Shown here: positions 11,722 through 21,435 of the stretch, in pieces
Numbering within the stretch: position 1 is the first letter of the stretch
How the letters are laid out: each line of letters begins with the position of its first letter
NCBI RefSeq assembly: GCF_000525995.1
Contig: NZ_AODL01000007.1
Span: 379,252-443,251, forward strand
Source: Paenilisteria riparia FSL S10-1204
GTDB taxonomy: Bacteria; Bacillota; Bacilli; Lactobacillales; Listeriaceae
Direction of reading: 5' to 3'
DNA length: 64,000 bases
Translations under genes and position numbers: made by a program
The notes under the pieces: generated by a model
Told to the model about the DNA's origin: nothing
The model's database searches: none
Seen by the model: the letters and a program-made list of their open reading frames with translations, nothing else

Positions 11722-11737
11722 TGTTTCACGTGAAACA
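11722..11737. promoter_or_regulatory. parS site
   Basis: A perfect TGTTTCACGTGAAACA lies in the untranslated leader of the ABC-F gene, 1.7 kb from the previous site. Confidence 0.95.
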
Positions 11738-11754
11738 ATGTTTTTTTGTATAGC

Positions 11755-11841
11755 AAAAAAGCTTGAGCAACTTCTCGGTATCCTGGCAAATAAAACGTTA
11801 CAAAACGCCTTACTCAGAATTCGAGACAAATGCCCAAGCTT
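11755..11841 (-). terminator. Leader attenuator of the ABC-F gene
   Basis: On the minus strand AAGCTTGGGC (11841-11832) and GCTCAAGC (11768-11761) form a stem followed by T6, with a long structured loop in which TCTCG/CGAGA can also pair. It stands between the two short leader ORFs and the ABC-F start codon, so it would stop transcription before the gene. The earlier leader segment GCCCAA (11913-11908) is complementary to the TTGGGC of the stem, giving a possible antiterminator. This is the layout of antibiotic-responsive ABC-F leaders. Confidence 0.75.
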
Positions 11842-11873
11842 CTTATCTTCTTTATTTCAACGTGGGAATCCAT
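11814..11873 (-). CDS. Short leader ORF 2 (19 residues) overlapping the attenuator stem
   Basis: ATG at 11873-11871, product MDSHVEIKKIRSLGICLEF, stop at 11814. Codons 12-15 cover the 5' arm of the terminator stem, so a ribosome pausing here would keep the stem from forming. The ribosome site (AAGAGAAG) is weak. Calling it a regulatory leader peptide is inference from position. Confidence 0.5.
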   Translation of the reverse strand: MDSHVEIKKIRSLGICLEF

Positions 11874-11898
11874 GCTTCTCTTATTTTCCGATATTCAG

Positions 11899-12009
11899 TT
11901 ACTGAAATTGGGCAGACTTGTACCCTGTAACTGACATAATGGAAAAAACGGCACGGATGATACTGCATAAATTGCTTACTAACTTCAAACGCGCTATCGA
12001 GAATTTCAT
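11899..12009 (-). CDS. Short leader ORF 1 (36 residues)
   Basis: ATG at 12009-12007 with AGAGGTGAG as ribosome site. The product begins MKFSIARLKLVSNLCSIIR and ends SAQFQ. It lies directly behind the promoter at 12046-12074 and ahead of the attenuator. Its 3' end overlaps the candidate antiterminator GCCCAA, so translation of this ORF would mask that strand. It resembles no known protein and probably serves as a sensor peptide. Confidence 0.55.
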   Translation of the reverse strand: MKFSIARLKLVSNLCSIIRAVFSIMSVTGYKSAQFQ

Positions 12010-12045
12010 GGATTACTCACCTCTTTTCGTTTCTAATATGATTTC

Positions 12046-12074
12046 ATGATACTAGGTTTATAACTATTTGTCCA
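12046..12074 (-). promoter_or_regulatory. Promoter of the ABC-F leader transcript
   Basis: On the minus strand TGGACA (12074-12069) and TATCAT (12051-12046) are separated by exactly 17 nt, a good SigA promoter. It begins 5 nt beyond the stop codon of the rpiR-type gene. Confidence 0.7.
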
Positions 12075-12078
12075 CCGC

Positions 12079-12822
12079 TTACTTCTTCTTTTCAAAAATA
12101 TTCAAAATCAAATCAATTACAATTAATAGCGGGGCATGGTGATGTTTGAATACATCTCCATCAAATTCCTCGCTCGAAGCGTATATCACTGTTTCTACAT
12201 ATTGAGAAATAAGTGCGTTCGGATTGTTCACTATTGCCACCACATTCGACAGGTTATACTTCAAATGTTCCGCCAGCGACAGCGTATTTGCTGTATTGCC
12301 ACTCTCTGAAATGATAATAATTAAATCATCTCTCTCCACAATTTGAGGAAGAATATCAATAATAAAAGAATCGTACGTAAATACCACATTCTTCTTAGAT
12401 GTCACAAGGCTTTTGGAAAAATATTCACCGAGGGTTTTTGTCATACCAAGACAAGCAATATAAATCTTAGACGCATAGACGATTCGTGTAGCCAACTGCT
12501 CAATTTCTTTCCTCGGAAGCTGGCCTACACCCGAACGAATCGTTTCTAAAAAAGTCATCGCGTAGTCTTCTGAATGACTTTCTGGTCCCGTTTTCGAAGG
12601 TTGCAGTAAAAATTTAAGTTCGGAAAAACCTGATAGCTTGAGTTTGTGGCACATTCGAATCACGGTGGTAGTACTAACATTCGTTGTTTCAGCAAGTGAG
12701 ACGAGTGTCATCTTCTCAACATCTGAAATATGATTATCAATATAGAAAAAAACTTGTTTTTCTGCTGGGCTTAAAAGCTCTATTTTCTTTGCAAATAAAC
12801 GATAAAGCGAGATGGACGACAT
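12079..12822 (-). CDS. RpiR/MurR-family sugar-responsive regulator
   Basis: A 247-residue regulator with an N-terminal RpiR-type helix-turn-helix (TLVSLAETTNVSTTTVIRMC, about 39-58) and a C-terminal SIS sugar-phosphate-binding domain (about 100-235, with ISESGNTANTLSLAEHLK). It is divergent from the PTS-mannosidase-phosphorylase operon that starts at 12991 and is most likely its regulator, sensing the phosphorylated sugar delivered by the PTS. The same arrangement (RpiR, PTS, alpha-mannosidase, sucrose-phosphorylase-like gene) is known in Listeria around lmo2731-2735. Confidence 0.9.
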   Translation of the reverse strand: MSSISLYRLFAKKIELLSPAEKQVFFYIDNHISDVEKMTLVSLAETTNVSTTTVIRMCHKLKLSGFSELKFLLQPSKTGPESHSEDYAMTFLETIRSGVGQLPRKEIEQLATRIVYASKIYIACLGMTKTLGEYFSKSLVTSKKNVVFTYDSFIIDILPQIVERDDLIIIISESGNTANTLSLAEHLKYNLSNVVAIVNNPNALISQYVETVIYASSEEFDGDVFKHHHAPLLIVIDLILNIFEKKK

Positions 12823-12957
12823 GATTTCCCCTCCATATATTCAATTCCCTACAACTTAGTATACATGAATTGAAAGAAAACGGATACATCTGCCGTACAA
12901 TTATACGTTTTTCGTACTTTTATAAAAAATAAAATATGCTATAGTAAAAGCAACCTA

Positions 12958-12971
12958 GGTAAACGATTACA
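12958..12971 (+). promoter_or_regulatory. cre site (CcpA catabolite control) upstream of the PTS operon
   Basis: GGTAAACGATTACA matches the cre consensus TGWAANCGNTNWCA at 13 of 14 positions. It lies just downstream of a TATAGT -10-like box (12940-12945), where CcpA would block transcription. Confidence 0.7.
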
Positions 12972-12990
12972 AATAAAGGAGCGGATAGCG

Positions 12991-14946
12991 TTGAAATTAA
13001 GCCAAATAACATCGGAACAACTCGTCTTTTTAAATCAAGACTGGCGTATGAAAGAAGAAGTTTTCGATGCTTTAATTGATGCTTTGTATAAGCAAGGAGC
13101 TGTAAATGATAAAGTAGAATTCAAAAAAGCGGTTTTAGAACGTGAAAATATCTCTGAAACAGGCTTAGAAAAAGGTTTTGCAATTCCACATGGTAAATCG
13201 AAAGCCGTCCAAAAAGCCACGTTTGCTTTTGCACGGTTAAACCAGCCTATCGAAAACTGGAAAAGTATTGATCCCACAAACAAAGTGAAATACATCTTCT
13301 TGCTTGCCATCCCGGAAGCGGAGGCTGGATCTACACACTTAGAACTTTTAGCAGAATTAAGTAAGCGGTTACTTGACGAATCATTTATAACAAGCATCCA
13401 ACAAGCCACGAGTGTCACTGAATTTATGAACGTCCTAGATAGTGCACAAAAAGAAAGTACAGAACAACAATATTCCAGAAAAATCGTTGCGATTACAGCC
13501 TGCGCGGCGGGTATTGCTCACACATATATGGCCGCAGAAGCCCTCGAACAAGCAGGAAAAGAACTCGGCATCCAAGTCATTGTCGAAAAACAAGGCGCGA
13601 ACGGCATTGAAAATCGCATTACGCCCGAAGTTTTGCAAGGTGCGGAGGCTGTTATTTTTGCGACAGATATTGCGGCAAAAGACAAGCATCGCTTTAACGG
13701 CATGCCTTTTATTCAACGGCGTGTTGCCGATCCACTTCGAAATGGGAAGGAAATGATTGAAACCGTATTAAGCAAACCTGATGGTCGTGTTAGCGCTGAT
13801 GACAATGGCGGAACCTCTTCTGACAGTGGCAAAAGCAGCTTCTTCTCGCAAATTTATCGTGGGGTTCTCACGGGGATTTCGTACATGCTTCCCGTTATCG
13901 TTGCTGGAGGTTTGATGATTGGAATCGCCCAACTTGGCGCAGCAGCGTTTGGTCTGCAAAAAGTCATTGCGAATCCAGAATTTGCAACTAACTCTAACCA
14001 TCTCGTTGTTATTTTCCATTATCTCGGTCTATACGGAAATATGATTATGAAATTCATGTATCCTGTTTTTGCGGCCTTCCTAGCTTATTCTATTGCGGAT
14101 CGTCCTGGCCTTGCCCCTGGTTTTATCGGCGGAGCTTTTGCCGCTGGGTTGCACTACACCTTTTGGAGCGTTGATGGCGGAATTCCGTCTGGTTTTTTTG
14201 GAGCTTTGATTCTCGGTATTGTTGCTGGATTCGTTGCCAAATTCCTAAACGAAAAAATCCACCTGCACAAAAATTTGCAAGCCATGAAACCGATGTTTCT
14301 CATTCCAGGAATAACCGTTCTTGTCATTTTCTTCGCTAATTATTACGTAGTTGATCCTGTGTTTGGTGGCTTAAATGCTTGGCTACAAGATCTTATTATT
14401 CAAAACAAGAACGCTAGTGATGTTGTACTTTCCACTATCATTGCCTGTCTCACAGCGTTTGATTTAGGCGGACCAGTCAACAAGGCTGCTGGGGCTATTG
14501 CGATTGGCCTTGCAGCAGACGGTATTTTCCCGCTAACAGCTCGTGTTTTAGCCATTGTTATCCCACCAATCGGTATTGGCTTGGCTACTGTTTTAGACAA
14601 ATATATAGTGAAACGCCGTGTGTTCGATGCTAATTTACGTGTAGCAGGTACAACTTCTATTTTCCTTGGTTTTATCGCTATTGGAGAAGGTGCGATTCCA
14701 TTTATGCTACAAAATCCGCTTATCACGATTCCGATTAATATGATCGGGGCATCTCTCGGGGCGGTAACAGCTGTATCTCTCGGCGCCGTTCAATGGCTTC
14801 CACTTCCAGCCATCTGGGGTTGGCCACTTGTTGAGAACTTCTGGGCGTATGCGATTGGTCTCATCGTCGGTATTGCCTTTATAACTTTTGCCAACATTTT
14901 CGTTCGTTACGCTTTAATACGCAGAAAAGAAAAGAAAAACAAGTAA
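12991..14946 (+). CDS. PTS fructose/mannosyl-type permease, EIIABC fusion
   Basis: A 651-residue three-domain PTS protein that imports and phosphorylates a sugar. EIIA (about 1-150) has the active histidine in GFAIPHGKS. EIIB (about 165-260) has the phospho-cysteine in ITACAAGIAHTYMAAEA. EIIC (about 285-645) has many membrane helices and the family region FDLGGPVNKAA. It starts at TTG with AAAGGAG 9 nt upstream. Domain order and the downstream alpha-mannosidase resemble E. coli MngA-MngB, so a mannosylated substrate such as mannosylglycerate or a manno-oligosaccharide is likelier than fructose. The substrate is inferred, not proven. Confidence 0.9.
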   Translation: MKLSQITSEQLVFLNQDWRMKEEVFDALIDALYKQGAVNDKVEFKKAVLERENISETGLEKGFAIPHGKSKAVQKATFAFARLNQPIENWKSIDPTNKVKYIFLLAIPEAEAGSTHLELLAELSKRLLDESFITSIQQATSVTEFMNVLDSAQKESTEQQYSRKIVAITACAAGIAHTYMAAEALEQAGKELGIQVIVEKQGANGIENRITPEVLQGAEAVIFATDIAAKDKHRFNGMPFIQRRVADPLRNGKEMIETVLSKPDGRVSADDNGGTSSDSGKSSFFSQIYRGVLTGISYMLPVIVAGGLMIGIAQLGAAAFGLQKVIANPEFATNSNHLVVIFHYLGLYGNMIMKFMYPVFAAFLAYSIADRPGLAPGFIGGAFAAGLHYTFWSVDGGIPSGFFGALILGIVAGFVAKFLNEKIHLHKNLQAMKPMFLIPGITVLVIFFANYYVVDPVFGGLNAWLQDLIIQNKNASDVVLSTIIACLTAFDLGGPVNKAAGAIAIGLAADGIFPLTARVLAIVIPPIGIGLATVLDKYIVKRRVFDANLRVAGTTSIFLGFIAIGEGAIPFMLQNPLITIPINMIGASLGAVTAVSLGAVQWLPLPAIWGWPLVENFWAYAIGLIVGIAFITFANIFVRYALIRRKEKKNK

Positions 14947-14963
14947 ATCGAAAAAAAAAGCAA

Positions 14964-14995
14964 GCAGACGCTAGGTCTACATCCGCGGCGTCTGC
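14964..14995 (+). other. Intercistronic hairpin
   Basis: GCAGACGC and GCGTCTGC form a perfect 8-bp stem in the 68-bp gap between the PTS gene and the mannosidase gene. There is no T-run, so mRNA processing or stability is likelier than full termination. Confidence 0.6.
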
Positions 14996-15014
14996 AACTT
15001 GAAAGAGGTTAGGT

Positions 15015-17676
15015 ATGATGAATAAAAACAAAATAGTTCACGTTGTGGCACACTCTCATTGGGATCACGAATGGTATTTTACGATTGAAGATTCCAATAT
15101 TTTATTAATTCGAAATCTGGATTATCTACTCGACGTTTTAGAAACAAAAGAATCGTTCACGAGTTACTCCTTCGACGGTCAAATGTCTGTGATAGAGAGA
15201 TATTTAGACATCCGTCCGCAAAATAAAGCACGCGTGGAAAAGCTCATCCAAGACCGCAAACTATTTGTTGGTCCTTGGTACACTCAAACCGATTCTCTCC
15301 TAGTAAAAACAGAAGCAGTTATTCGCAACTTGCTTTATGGCTACAAAATGGGTGAGGCGTTTGGACATAGTATGAGCATCGGTTACTCACCTGATATTTT
15401 TGGCCAGCATGCTTATCTTCCTGCTATTTATAAGTCTTTCAACATGGCCCACAGCATTTTCCAACGTGGCGTTTACAATGACCAAGTGAAAACGGACCTC
15501 CACTTCAACTGGACTTCACCGGATAATCAGTCGATTCCAACGAATAATATTTTCTTCGGGTATGGTCCTGGGAAATTTTTAAGTAGTGAGAAAAATTATG
15601 TCGAGACGCGACTTTTGCCTATTTTAGATAAGCTTGCTGCGATGAATACACATACGGATGTCTTACTTCTGCCGGCTGGCGGCGATCAAGTGCTTGTCCG
15701 CAAAGACTTTCCTGAAATTATTGAAGAACTGAACGCGATGAATTTAGGCTACACATTTGTGCTTTCTGACTATGAAACGTTTATGAAGGACGCATGGGCG
15801 AACAATCCCTTCCCGAATGAAATTAGCGGCGAACTGCTTGCTTGTCAAAAATCGCGGATTCACAATACGTGCCGTTCCGAGCGTTACGATATAAAACGAC
15901 TGAATTACATCGTCGAAAACAAAATCGTGAATATCTTAGAACCGCTTGCAATTATCGCAAAAGACGCTGGGCTTGAATACCCGCAACCTTGGCTGGACAT
16001 CATTTGGAAGAAACTCTTTGATAGCCACGCGCATAACGGTATCGGTGCCTCCAATTCTGATGATGCGAACCATGACATTGTGGTCAGACTTACGAGCGCT
16101 CTGCGGATGACAGACGATCTCATTAACCTTTTGAAAAAGCAAATCGCCAAAGCAATCAGCAATGACTCGGAAAATGAAAACATCGCAGTATTATTTCATA
16201 CGAACCCTATCGTCGCGCAAAACGTCGCAAAACTTGTCGTGTTTACCGCAGAAAAAACCTTCAAAATGACTGCAAACGGTGAGGAAGTTCCATTTAGCGT
16301 CGTTCACCAAGAAGAACTTGATGGCGGTCGCAAAATTATTGTCACTGCAAACGGTGAAAAAGAAGTTGCCGTCCCATCCTATTATCGCACAGAAGTTTTT
16401 TTACAAAACAAGGAGATCCCTGCACTAGGATATACAACCGTACAAATTAAGCCAACCGATGCAGCCATGAATTACCTAGCTACAACTGCTACATCTCAAA
16501 TCGAAAACGACAATATTAGCGTCCAATTTGATGATGGAAAAATCAATCTTTTGAATAAGAAAACACAGAATCACATTAAAAACCTTATTCAATTCGAAAA
16601 TGTGGCAGACGCTGGTGATTCCTTTGACTTCTCACCACTCGCCGATGACGAAACGATTTATATCACATCAACCAATCTGCAAACCGTTGAAAAAAGCGAT
16701 CTATACAGCAAAATGACCCTAAAACACACTGCAACGATTCCAAAAGATTTAGATGCTAGAATCGCGAAAAACCGCACAGAAGCCTTTGAAATTTTAACAG
16801 AGATTGAGTTAATTGATGGGGAGGAATTTGCTCGTATTCGCCATAAAATTGATAATCATATCAAAGATCACCGCGTAAGAGCATTGATTAAAACAAATGT
16901 CGAAAAACCTCAGTTTTCTTATGCCGATCAAGGCTATAGCTTGATGAAACGCAGCGTGACCAATCCTTATTTAAACAACTGGCGCGAAGACGGATTTGTT
17001 GAAGCACCCGTCCCGATTTATCCGCTAGAAAACATTGTCGCCGTGTCCGAATCCCAGAAAACGGTTGCGCTACTCGTTGGTGGTATGAAAGAATATGAAG
17101 TTTTACCAGCATCAGCGGAAATCGCTCTGACCCTTTTCCGAAGTAACGGTTTGTTAGGAAAAGACGATTTAATGTGGCGTCCTGGCCGAGCTTCAGGTAT
17201 CAATAACAAAGCCGTGCCAACACCGGACGGGCAAATGCTTGAAGAAATGGTTTTCGAATACGCTGTTTACATGCAAGATAAGGCACTGAACGCACGCGAT
17301 CTTTTCGCACAGTCCAACGCTTTTGAAGGCCATATCGCGACATATCAGTTGCAGTCACTAAATACATTTGAAGAACGGTTAGAGCGTTTCGAGATTGATT
17401 ATCCCGTACAACAACTGCCAGCACACACATCCCTTTTCGAAATCGACAACCCAAACATCTTCATGAGCACCTGCAAACAAGCATGGGACGGCGAAGGCAC
17501 TATCATCCGCCTATTTAACCCAACCGAAAACGATGAAAAAGTTCGCCTAACCACTTCACTGAGCGACTCCAGCTGGCTCGTTTCACTAGCCGAAAGAAAA
17601 AATCGCCAAAATCGAAGACGAATCCATTCACATTCCGCCAAAAGGCTTCGTTACAATTTTACTAGGAGGAAAATAA
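15015..17676 (+). CDS. GH38 alpha-mannosidase (MngB-like), frameshifted near its 3' end
   Basis: A cytosolic zinc-dependent glycosidase acting on the PTS product. The N-terminus carries HSHWDHEW (zinc ligands), then YSPDIFGQHA with the nucleophile Asp, and the AHNGIGASNSDDANHD segment near residue 340. In the given sequence the frame runs to 17693 with an arginine-rich tail unlike the family. One extra A in the A6 run at 17597-17602 explains it: the other frame gives KIAKIEDESIHIPPKGF then TILLGGK-stop, ending at 17676, one base before the next gene's TTG start. The family's C-terminal beta-domain ending supports that frame. It is the second gene of the operon. Confidence 0.88.
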
Positions 17677-17677
17677 A

Positions 17678-19322
17678 TTGCGTACAGAACTAGAAGCAAA
17701 ACTAAAAAAGATTTATCAAGACGCCTATCAACCATCCTATCTAAAAAAAATAGACCTGTGCATTCAGCCATACATCGGTGCTTCCAGAAAATCAATCGCG
17801 CCCATATCTGAAAAAAATATTTACCTTATTGCTTACGGCGACAGCATTTTTGAAGAAGGCAAGGCACCATTACAAACACTACACGCATTTCTAAACCAAC
17901 ACGCATCTGACACCATTACCGATGTCCATCTCTTGCCTATTTTCCCGTACACATCCGATGACGGCTTTTCGGTAACTGATTATAAAACCATCGATGAAAA
18001 ACTTGGCGACTGGAGTGATGTCCAAGCAATGTCTACAGACTTTCGCGTCATGCTGGATTTTGTCGCTAATCACATTTCAAAATCAAGCGACTGGTTCAAA
18101 CACTACGACCATTTTTTCATTAAAAAAGAGGAGACATTCGACTACCGTAACGTTATCCGTCCAAGAACCTCCCCGCTATTCCACACCTACGAAAATGGCA
18201 GAGAACTTTGGACAACATTTAGCGAAGACCAAGTAGATTTGAACGTTCAAAACATTGATTGCCTTGCCGCCTTGACTGACGTGCTTCTATTTTATGCATC
18301 CCAAGGTGCCACGAGTATTCGGCTAGACGCCATCGGATTTTTGTGGAAAACTTCTGGCACAACTTGCATGCACTTAGAACAAACCCATGAAATCATCTCA
18401 CTTTGGCGTTTGTTAATTGACGAGCTCTATCCGAATTTGCAGATTATCACCGAAACAAATGTGCCACACGAAGAGAATATTAGCTACTTCGGAAACGGCG
18501 AAAACGAAGCCAACATGGTCTACCAGTTCCCGTTACCACCCCTTGTTTTGCACACAATGACCTGCCACAATTCCGAGCAGCTTTCCAAATGGGCAAAAAG
18601 CATCGCACCGATTTCAGAAACAGCGACATATTTCAACTTCCTAGCAAGCCACGACGGCATCGGCATGCGCCCAGCAACTGGCCTGCTATCCGAGCAAGAA
18701 ATCGACAATCTGGTTCAAAAAACAGTACAAAACGGTGGTCAAAATTTCCTATAAAGACAATCCCGACGGCACACAATCCGTTTACGAACTCAACATCAAC
18801 TACGGCGAGGCCTTAAAGAACCCTGAAGAAGACACAACAGACCAACTCGTCATCCAGAAAATCATCGCCGCACATAGCATTTTACTTATGTTCCAAGGCG
18901 TCCCAGCGATTTACTACCATTCCCTGCTAGGCTCCAAAAACGACATCGCTGGCTACGAAAAATCAGGCATTAACCGCCGTATCAACCGTGAAAAACTAGA
19001 AATTAACCAGCTCACGTCCCAACTTGAATCAGACCCATACCGCAACAAAATCTTTACATCATTAACAAATTTGATTCAAATCAGGCGCGCACATCCAGCA
19101 TTTTCGCCATTTTCTAAGCAGGAAATCTTAAATCTAGGTTCCGAAGTTTTTGCTTTGCGAAGAAAATCAGCAGACGAATGCATTTACGGAATTATTAATG
19201 TTACCTGCGATGAAATCACGAAAGAAATTCCGTTAAACGGTGTGAACCTGCTCAATGAACAGCGGGTTTCTGGCAAAGTAATGCTTTCACCTTACGAAGT
19301 TTTATGGATATTACAGGACTGA
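17678..19322 (+). CDS. GH13_18 sucrose/glucosylglycerate phosphorylase-like enzyme, frameshifted
   Basis: A glycoside phosphorylase of the sucrose phosphorylase family. It starts at TTG 17678 behind AGGAGGA. Motifs are LLPIFPYTSDDGFSVTDY, the nucleophile in SIRLDAIGF, the acid/base Glu in IITETNVPHEEN and LASHDGIGMRP. The frame breaks near 18735-18745 (GGTGGTCAAAATTT). One extra base there separates residues 1-358 from a continuation beginning KISYKDNPDGTQSVYELN and ending VLWILQD at 19322. Corrected length is about 547 residues, normal for the family. It probably phosphorolyses the disaccharide or glycoside handled by the operon. Confidence 0.85.
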
Positions 19323-19384
19323 AAAAGACTCAAATCACATCTTGTTGCGAACTAGAGATGCTAAAATTCACAAATTGGCATTAA

Positions 19385-19430
19385 AATAGGTTCTACAGTA
19401 ACAGCCAAGCTTACTACTGTAGAACCTATT
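19385..19430. terminator. Bidirectional terminator between convergent genes
   Basis: AATAGGTTCTACAGTA (19385-19400) and its exact complement (19415-19430) form a 16-bp perfect stem. It lies between the phosphorylase gene and the oppositely oriented endoglycosidase gene. Confidence 0.8.
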
Positions 19431-19434
19431 TGCT

Positions 19435-21213
19435 TTACATACCTTTTCTACGCAACACAACAAGCGATGTCAAAATCGCCAATGCTCCAACAACTACAGG
19501 CCATTCACTCGAAGCTTTATCCCCTGTTTGTGGAAGTTTTGAAGTCTCTTCTGTATTTTTCACTACTGGTGCTGGCTTTGCTTTTACTTCTTCAACGGCG
19601 GGCTGATCATTGTCAACGGCCGGCGCTGGTTTCGGTACGGGTTTCGCATAAATATACGTAACGCTTTGTCCTGTTTCCGTAAACGTGCCACGCTCTAGCC
19701 CCTTCACTTCTTGCAATGTATAATTCGGAATATCTTTTTGCGGTGCTTTATAGCTACCTCCAAATTTGCCCGTAAGTTGCACATCCTCCGTTAGTTTTTG
19801 TCCATCAGCGTCTTGATAGCTCACTGTCACTGGTTTTGGAACAGCCGCGATGCTGTTTAAAAGTTCCTCCACGGCTTGATTCACTTCAGATTCCGAATAC
19901 TTCTTCCCGCCAATAAGGTTTTCTAAAGCTTCCTTGGTGTTTTTCAATGCCTCGATGTCCGCAGGGCTCGTTTTGACTTTAGATAGAATCGCGTTAGCTT
20001 CGTCGAGCGCGCTGAATGCTGATGTGAGGTAAATCGATGTTAGTTTTTGCTCTAAAATTGGGTCGTAGCTTGGGTTTAGCGCTGTTTCGAAATTCGCACC
20101 TAGAATCGCAACATTCACCTCATACAAGTTCGTCGCCTTATCGATAGCACTTTCCACTTCCACTACTTGTTCACTCGTCAGATTTCTGCTGTACTTGATC
20201 CGCTGTAAATGGTGTTTTGCCAACGCTTTTGCAGTATCAACAAAATAACCGTTCACTTCTAAAATCGCCGTTTTTGTCCACAGAAGGTTCGAAGGTGAAA
20301 CACTGTTTATGTCAGGCTCATTGTAGGTTTTTCCATCACGATCGAAGGCGTACAAGAACATTCCCGCCAAGTCATTCTCCCGAACATGCTTTGCGACTTG
20401 ATAAATGTTCGAATCCTCATACGGAAGCCGCGTATCATACCACCGATTCCGATCCTGCTCCTCTGGAAAAGTAAGCCCCGGCAAAAATTGCGACTTCGGC
20501 AAGTACGGCGCATAAGCATTCGCCGCCATTTCCGTCCTGCTCGGCCCACTGCCATACTGCTGATACGCAAGCAAATCAAAACTATCACTCACATTTTTGA
20601 ACGGATTCATATTTTGCGCATTCGTGTCATACAAAAAGAGCGTGCCATTGTTGGCTTTTGGACCAATATATTTCGACAACGCCTTCACGACACCGTCAGA
20701 AATCTTCACCTCGTCTGCAGTTGGATACGTTTCCATATCGATATCCAAGCCATCCAAACCCCACGGTATCATTAGCTCATCCAGCAAAGCCTTCGCATAA
20801 CTATCAAATTCCTGCTCCGTCGGGAAATCCCCCGCATAAGGAATAGCCAGCAATTTCGAATAATCAAAACCACGAATCAACTTCACGCCCCGCGCATGCA
20901 ATTCCGGCTCATATTCCGCTTTTAACTTATCAAAAAACGGTTTTGCCAACTCCTCCTGACCAGGTGGCACATAACTAAACACGTTCACAATGTTTATCCC
21001 ATACGGAATATCACTCATACTAATCCAATTCTCGTCCGGCAGACTCGTGTTAACCCCTTTCATCTCCACATCCCGCCAAGCCCGATAATAAATCATGAAA
21101 TTCTTATTCGTGCTTTCCTCCGCCTGAACAGCCCGCGACGGCAAAGCAAACATCGGTACCAAACTGATACACAAAGCAACAACAATCGCGGCAATAAAGC
21201 TTTTTTTACGCAT
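19435..21213 (-). CDS. LPxTG-anchored GH18 endo-beta-N-acetylglucosaminidase-like protein
   Basis: A 592-residue wall protein. It has a signal peptide (about 1-31), then a GH18 domain with the catalytic DGLDIDMETY (DxxDxDxE, about 154-161) and ADxx-type substrate region NVSDSFDLLAYQQYGSG. A helical bundle (about 310-420) resembles the EndoS/EndoE layout, and a MucBP-like module follows (VTVSYQDADGQKLTEDVQ). A charged spacer, sortase motif LPQTG, a membrane helix and RRKGM end it. I prefer the ATG at 21213 (AAAAGGGG 7 nt upstream) over 21234. The family cleaves the chitobiose core of N-glycans. Its position beside an alpha-mannosidase operon suggests glycan harvesting. Confidence 0.85.
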   Translation of the reverse strand: MRKKSFIAAIVVALCISLVPMFALPSRAVQAEESTNKNFMIYYRAWRDVEMKGVNTSLPDENWISMSDIPYGINIVNVFSYVPPGQEELAKPFFDKLKAEYEPELHARGVKLIRGFDYSKLLAIPYAGDFPTEQEFDSYAKALLDELMIPWGLDGLDIDMETYPTADEVKISDGVVKALSKYIGPKANNGTLFLYDTNAQNMNPFKNVSDSFDLLAYQQYGSGPSRTEMAANAYAPYLPKSQFLPGLTFPEEQDRNRWYDTRLPYEDSNIYQVAKHVRENDLAGMFLYAFDRDGKTYNEPDINSVSPSNLLWTKTAILEVNGYFVDTAKALAKHHLQRIKYSRNLTSEQVVEVESAIDKATNLYEVNVAILGANFETALNPSYDPILEQKLTSIYLTSAFSALDEANAILSKVKTSPADIEALKNTKEALENLIGGKKYSESEVNQAVEELLNSIAAVPKPVTVSYQDADGQKLTEDVQLTGKFGGSYKAPQKDIPNYTLQEVKGLERGTFTETGQSVTYIYAKPVPKPAPAVDNDQPAVEEVKAKPAPVVKNTEETSKLPQTGDKASSEWPVVVGALAILTSLVVLRRKGM

Positions 21214-21367
21214 GCAAAAACCCCTTTTCCTCATTTTCTAAAACTTCCTTCACCAAATTCTCTGTTTATTCGAGTTAACTCACTAAAAAAGCGCTTTCAA
21301 AATTATTCTAACATAGATAGATTTGGATTATATAGACAAATTAAAGGTAAAACTATACAAACCATTG

Positions 21368-21426
21368 TTTCATAAAAAAATAGGCTCCCGAGTAAACAAC
21401 CAATATTGGCGCTTACCATAGAACCT
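21368..21426 (-). terminator. Terminator of the methyltransferase gene
   Basis: Read leftwards, AGGTTCTATGGTAA and TTACTCGGGAGCCT pair imperfectly and are followed by ATTTTTTT, directly after the stop at 21436. Confidence 0.65.
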
Positions 21427-21435
21427 ATTTGACTA

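Noticed and set aside
11755..11841. T-box riboswitch in the ABC-F leader
   Set aside because: The conserved T-box sequence (GGGTGGNACCGCG) is absent; the short ORFs and terminator fit drug-responsive attenuation instead.
18735..19322. Separate 195-residue gene after the phosphorylase
   Set aside because: It is the C-terminal part of the same GH13_18 enzyme in the +1 frame, not an independent gene.
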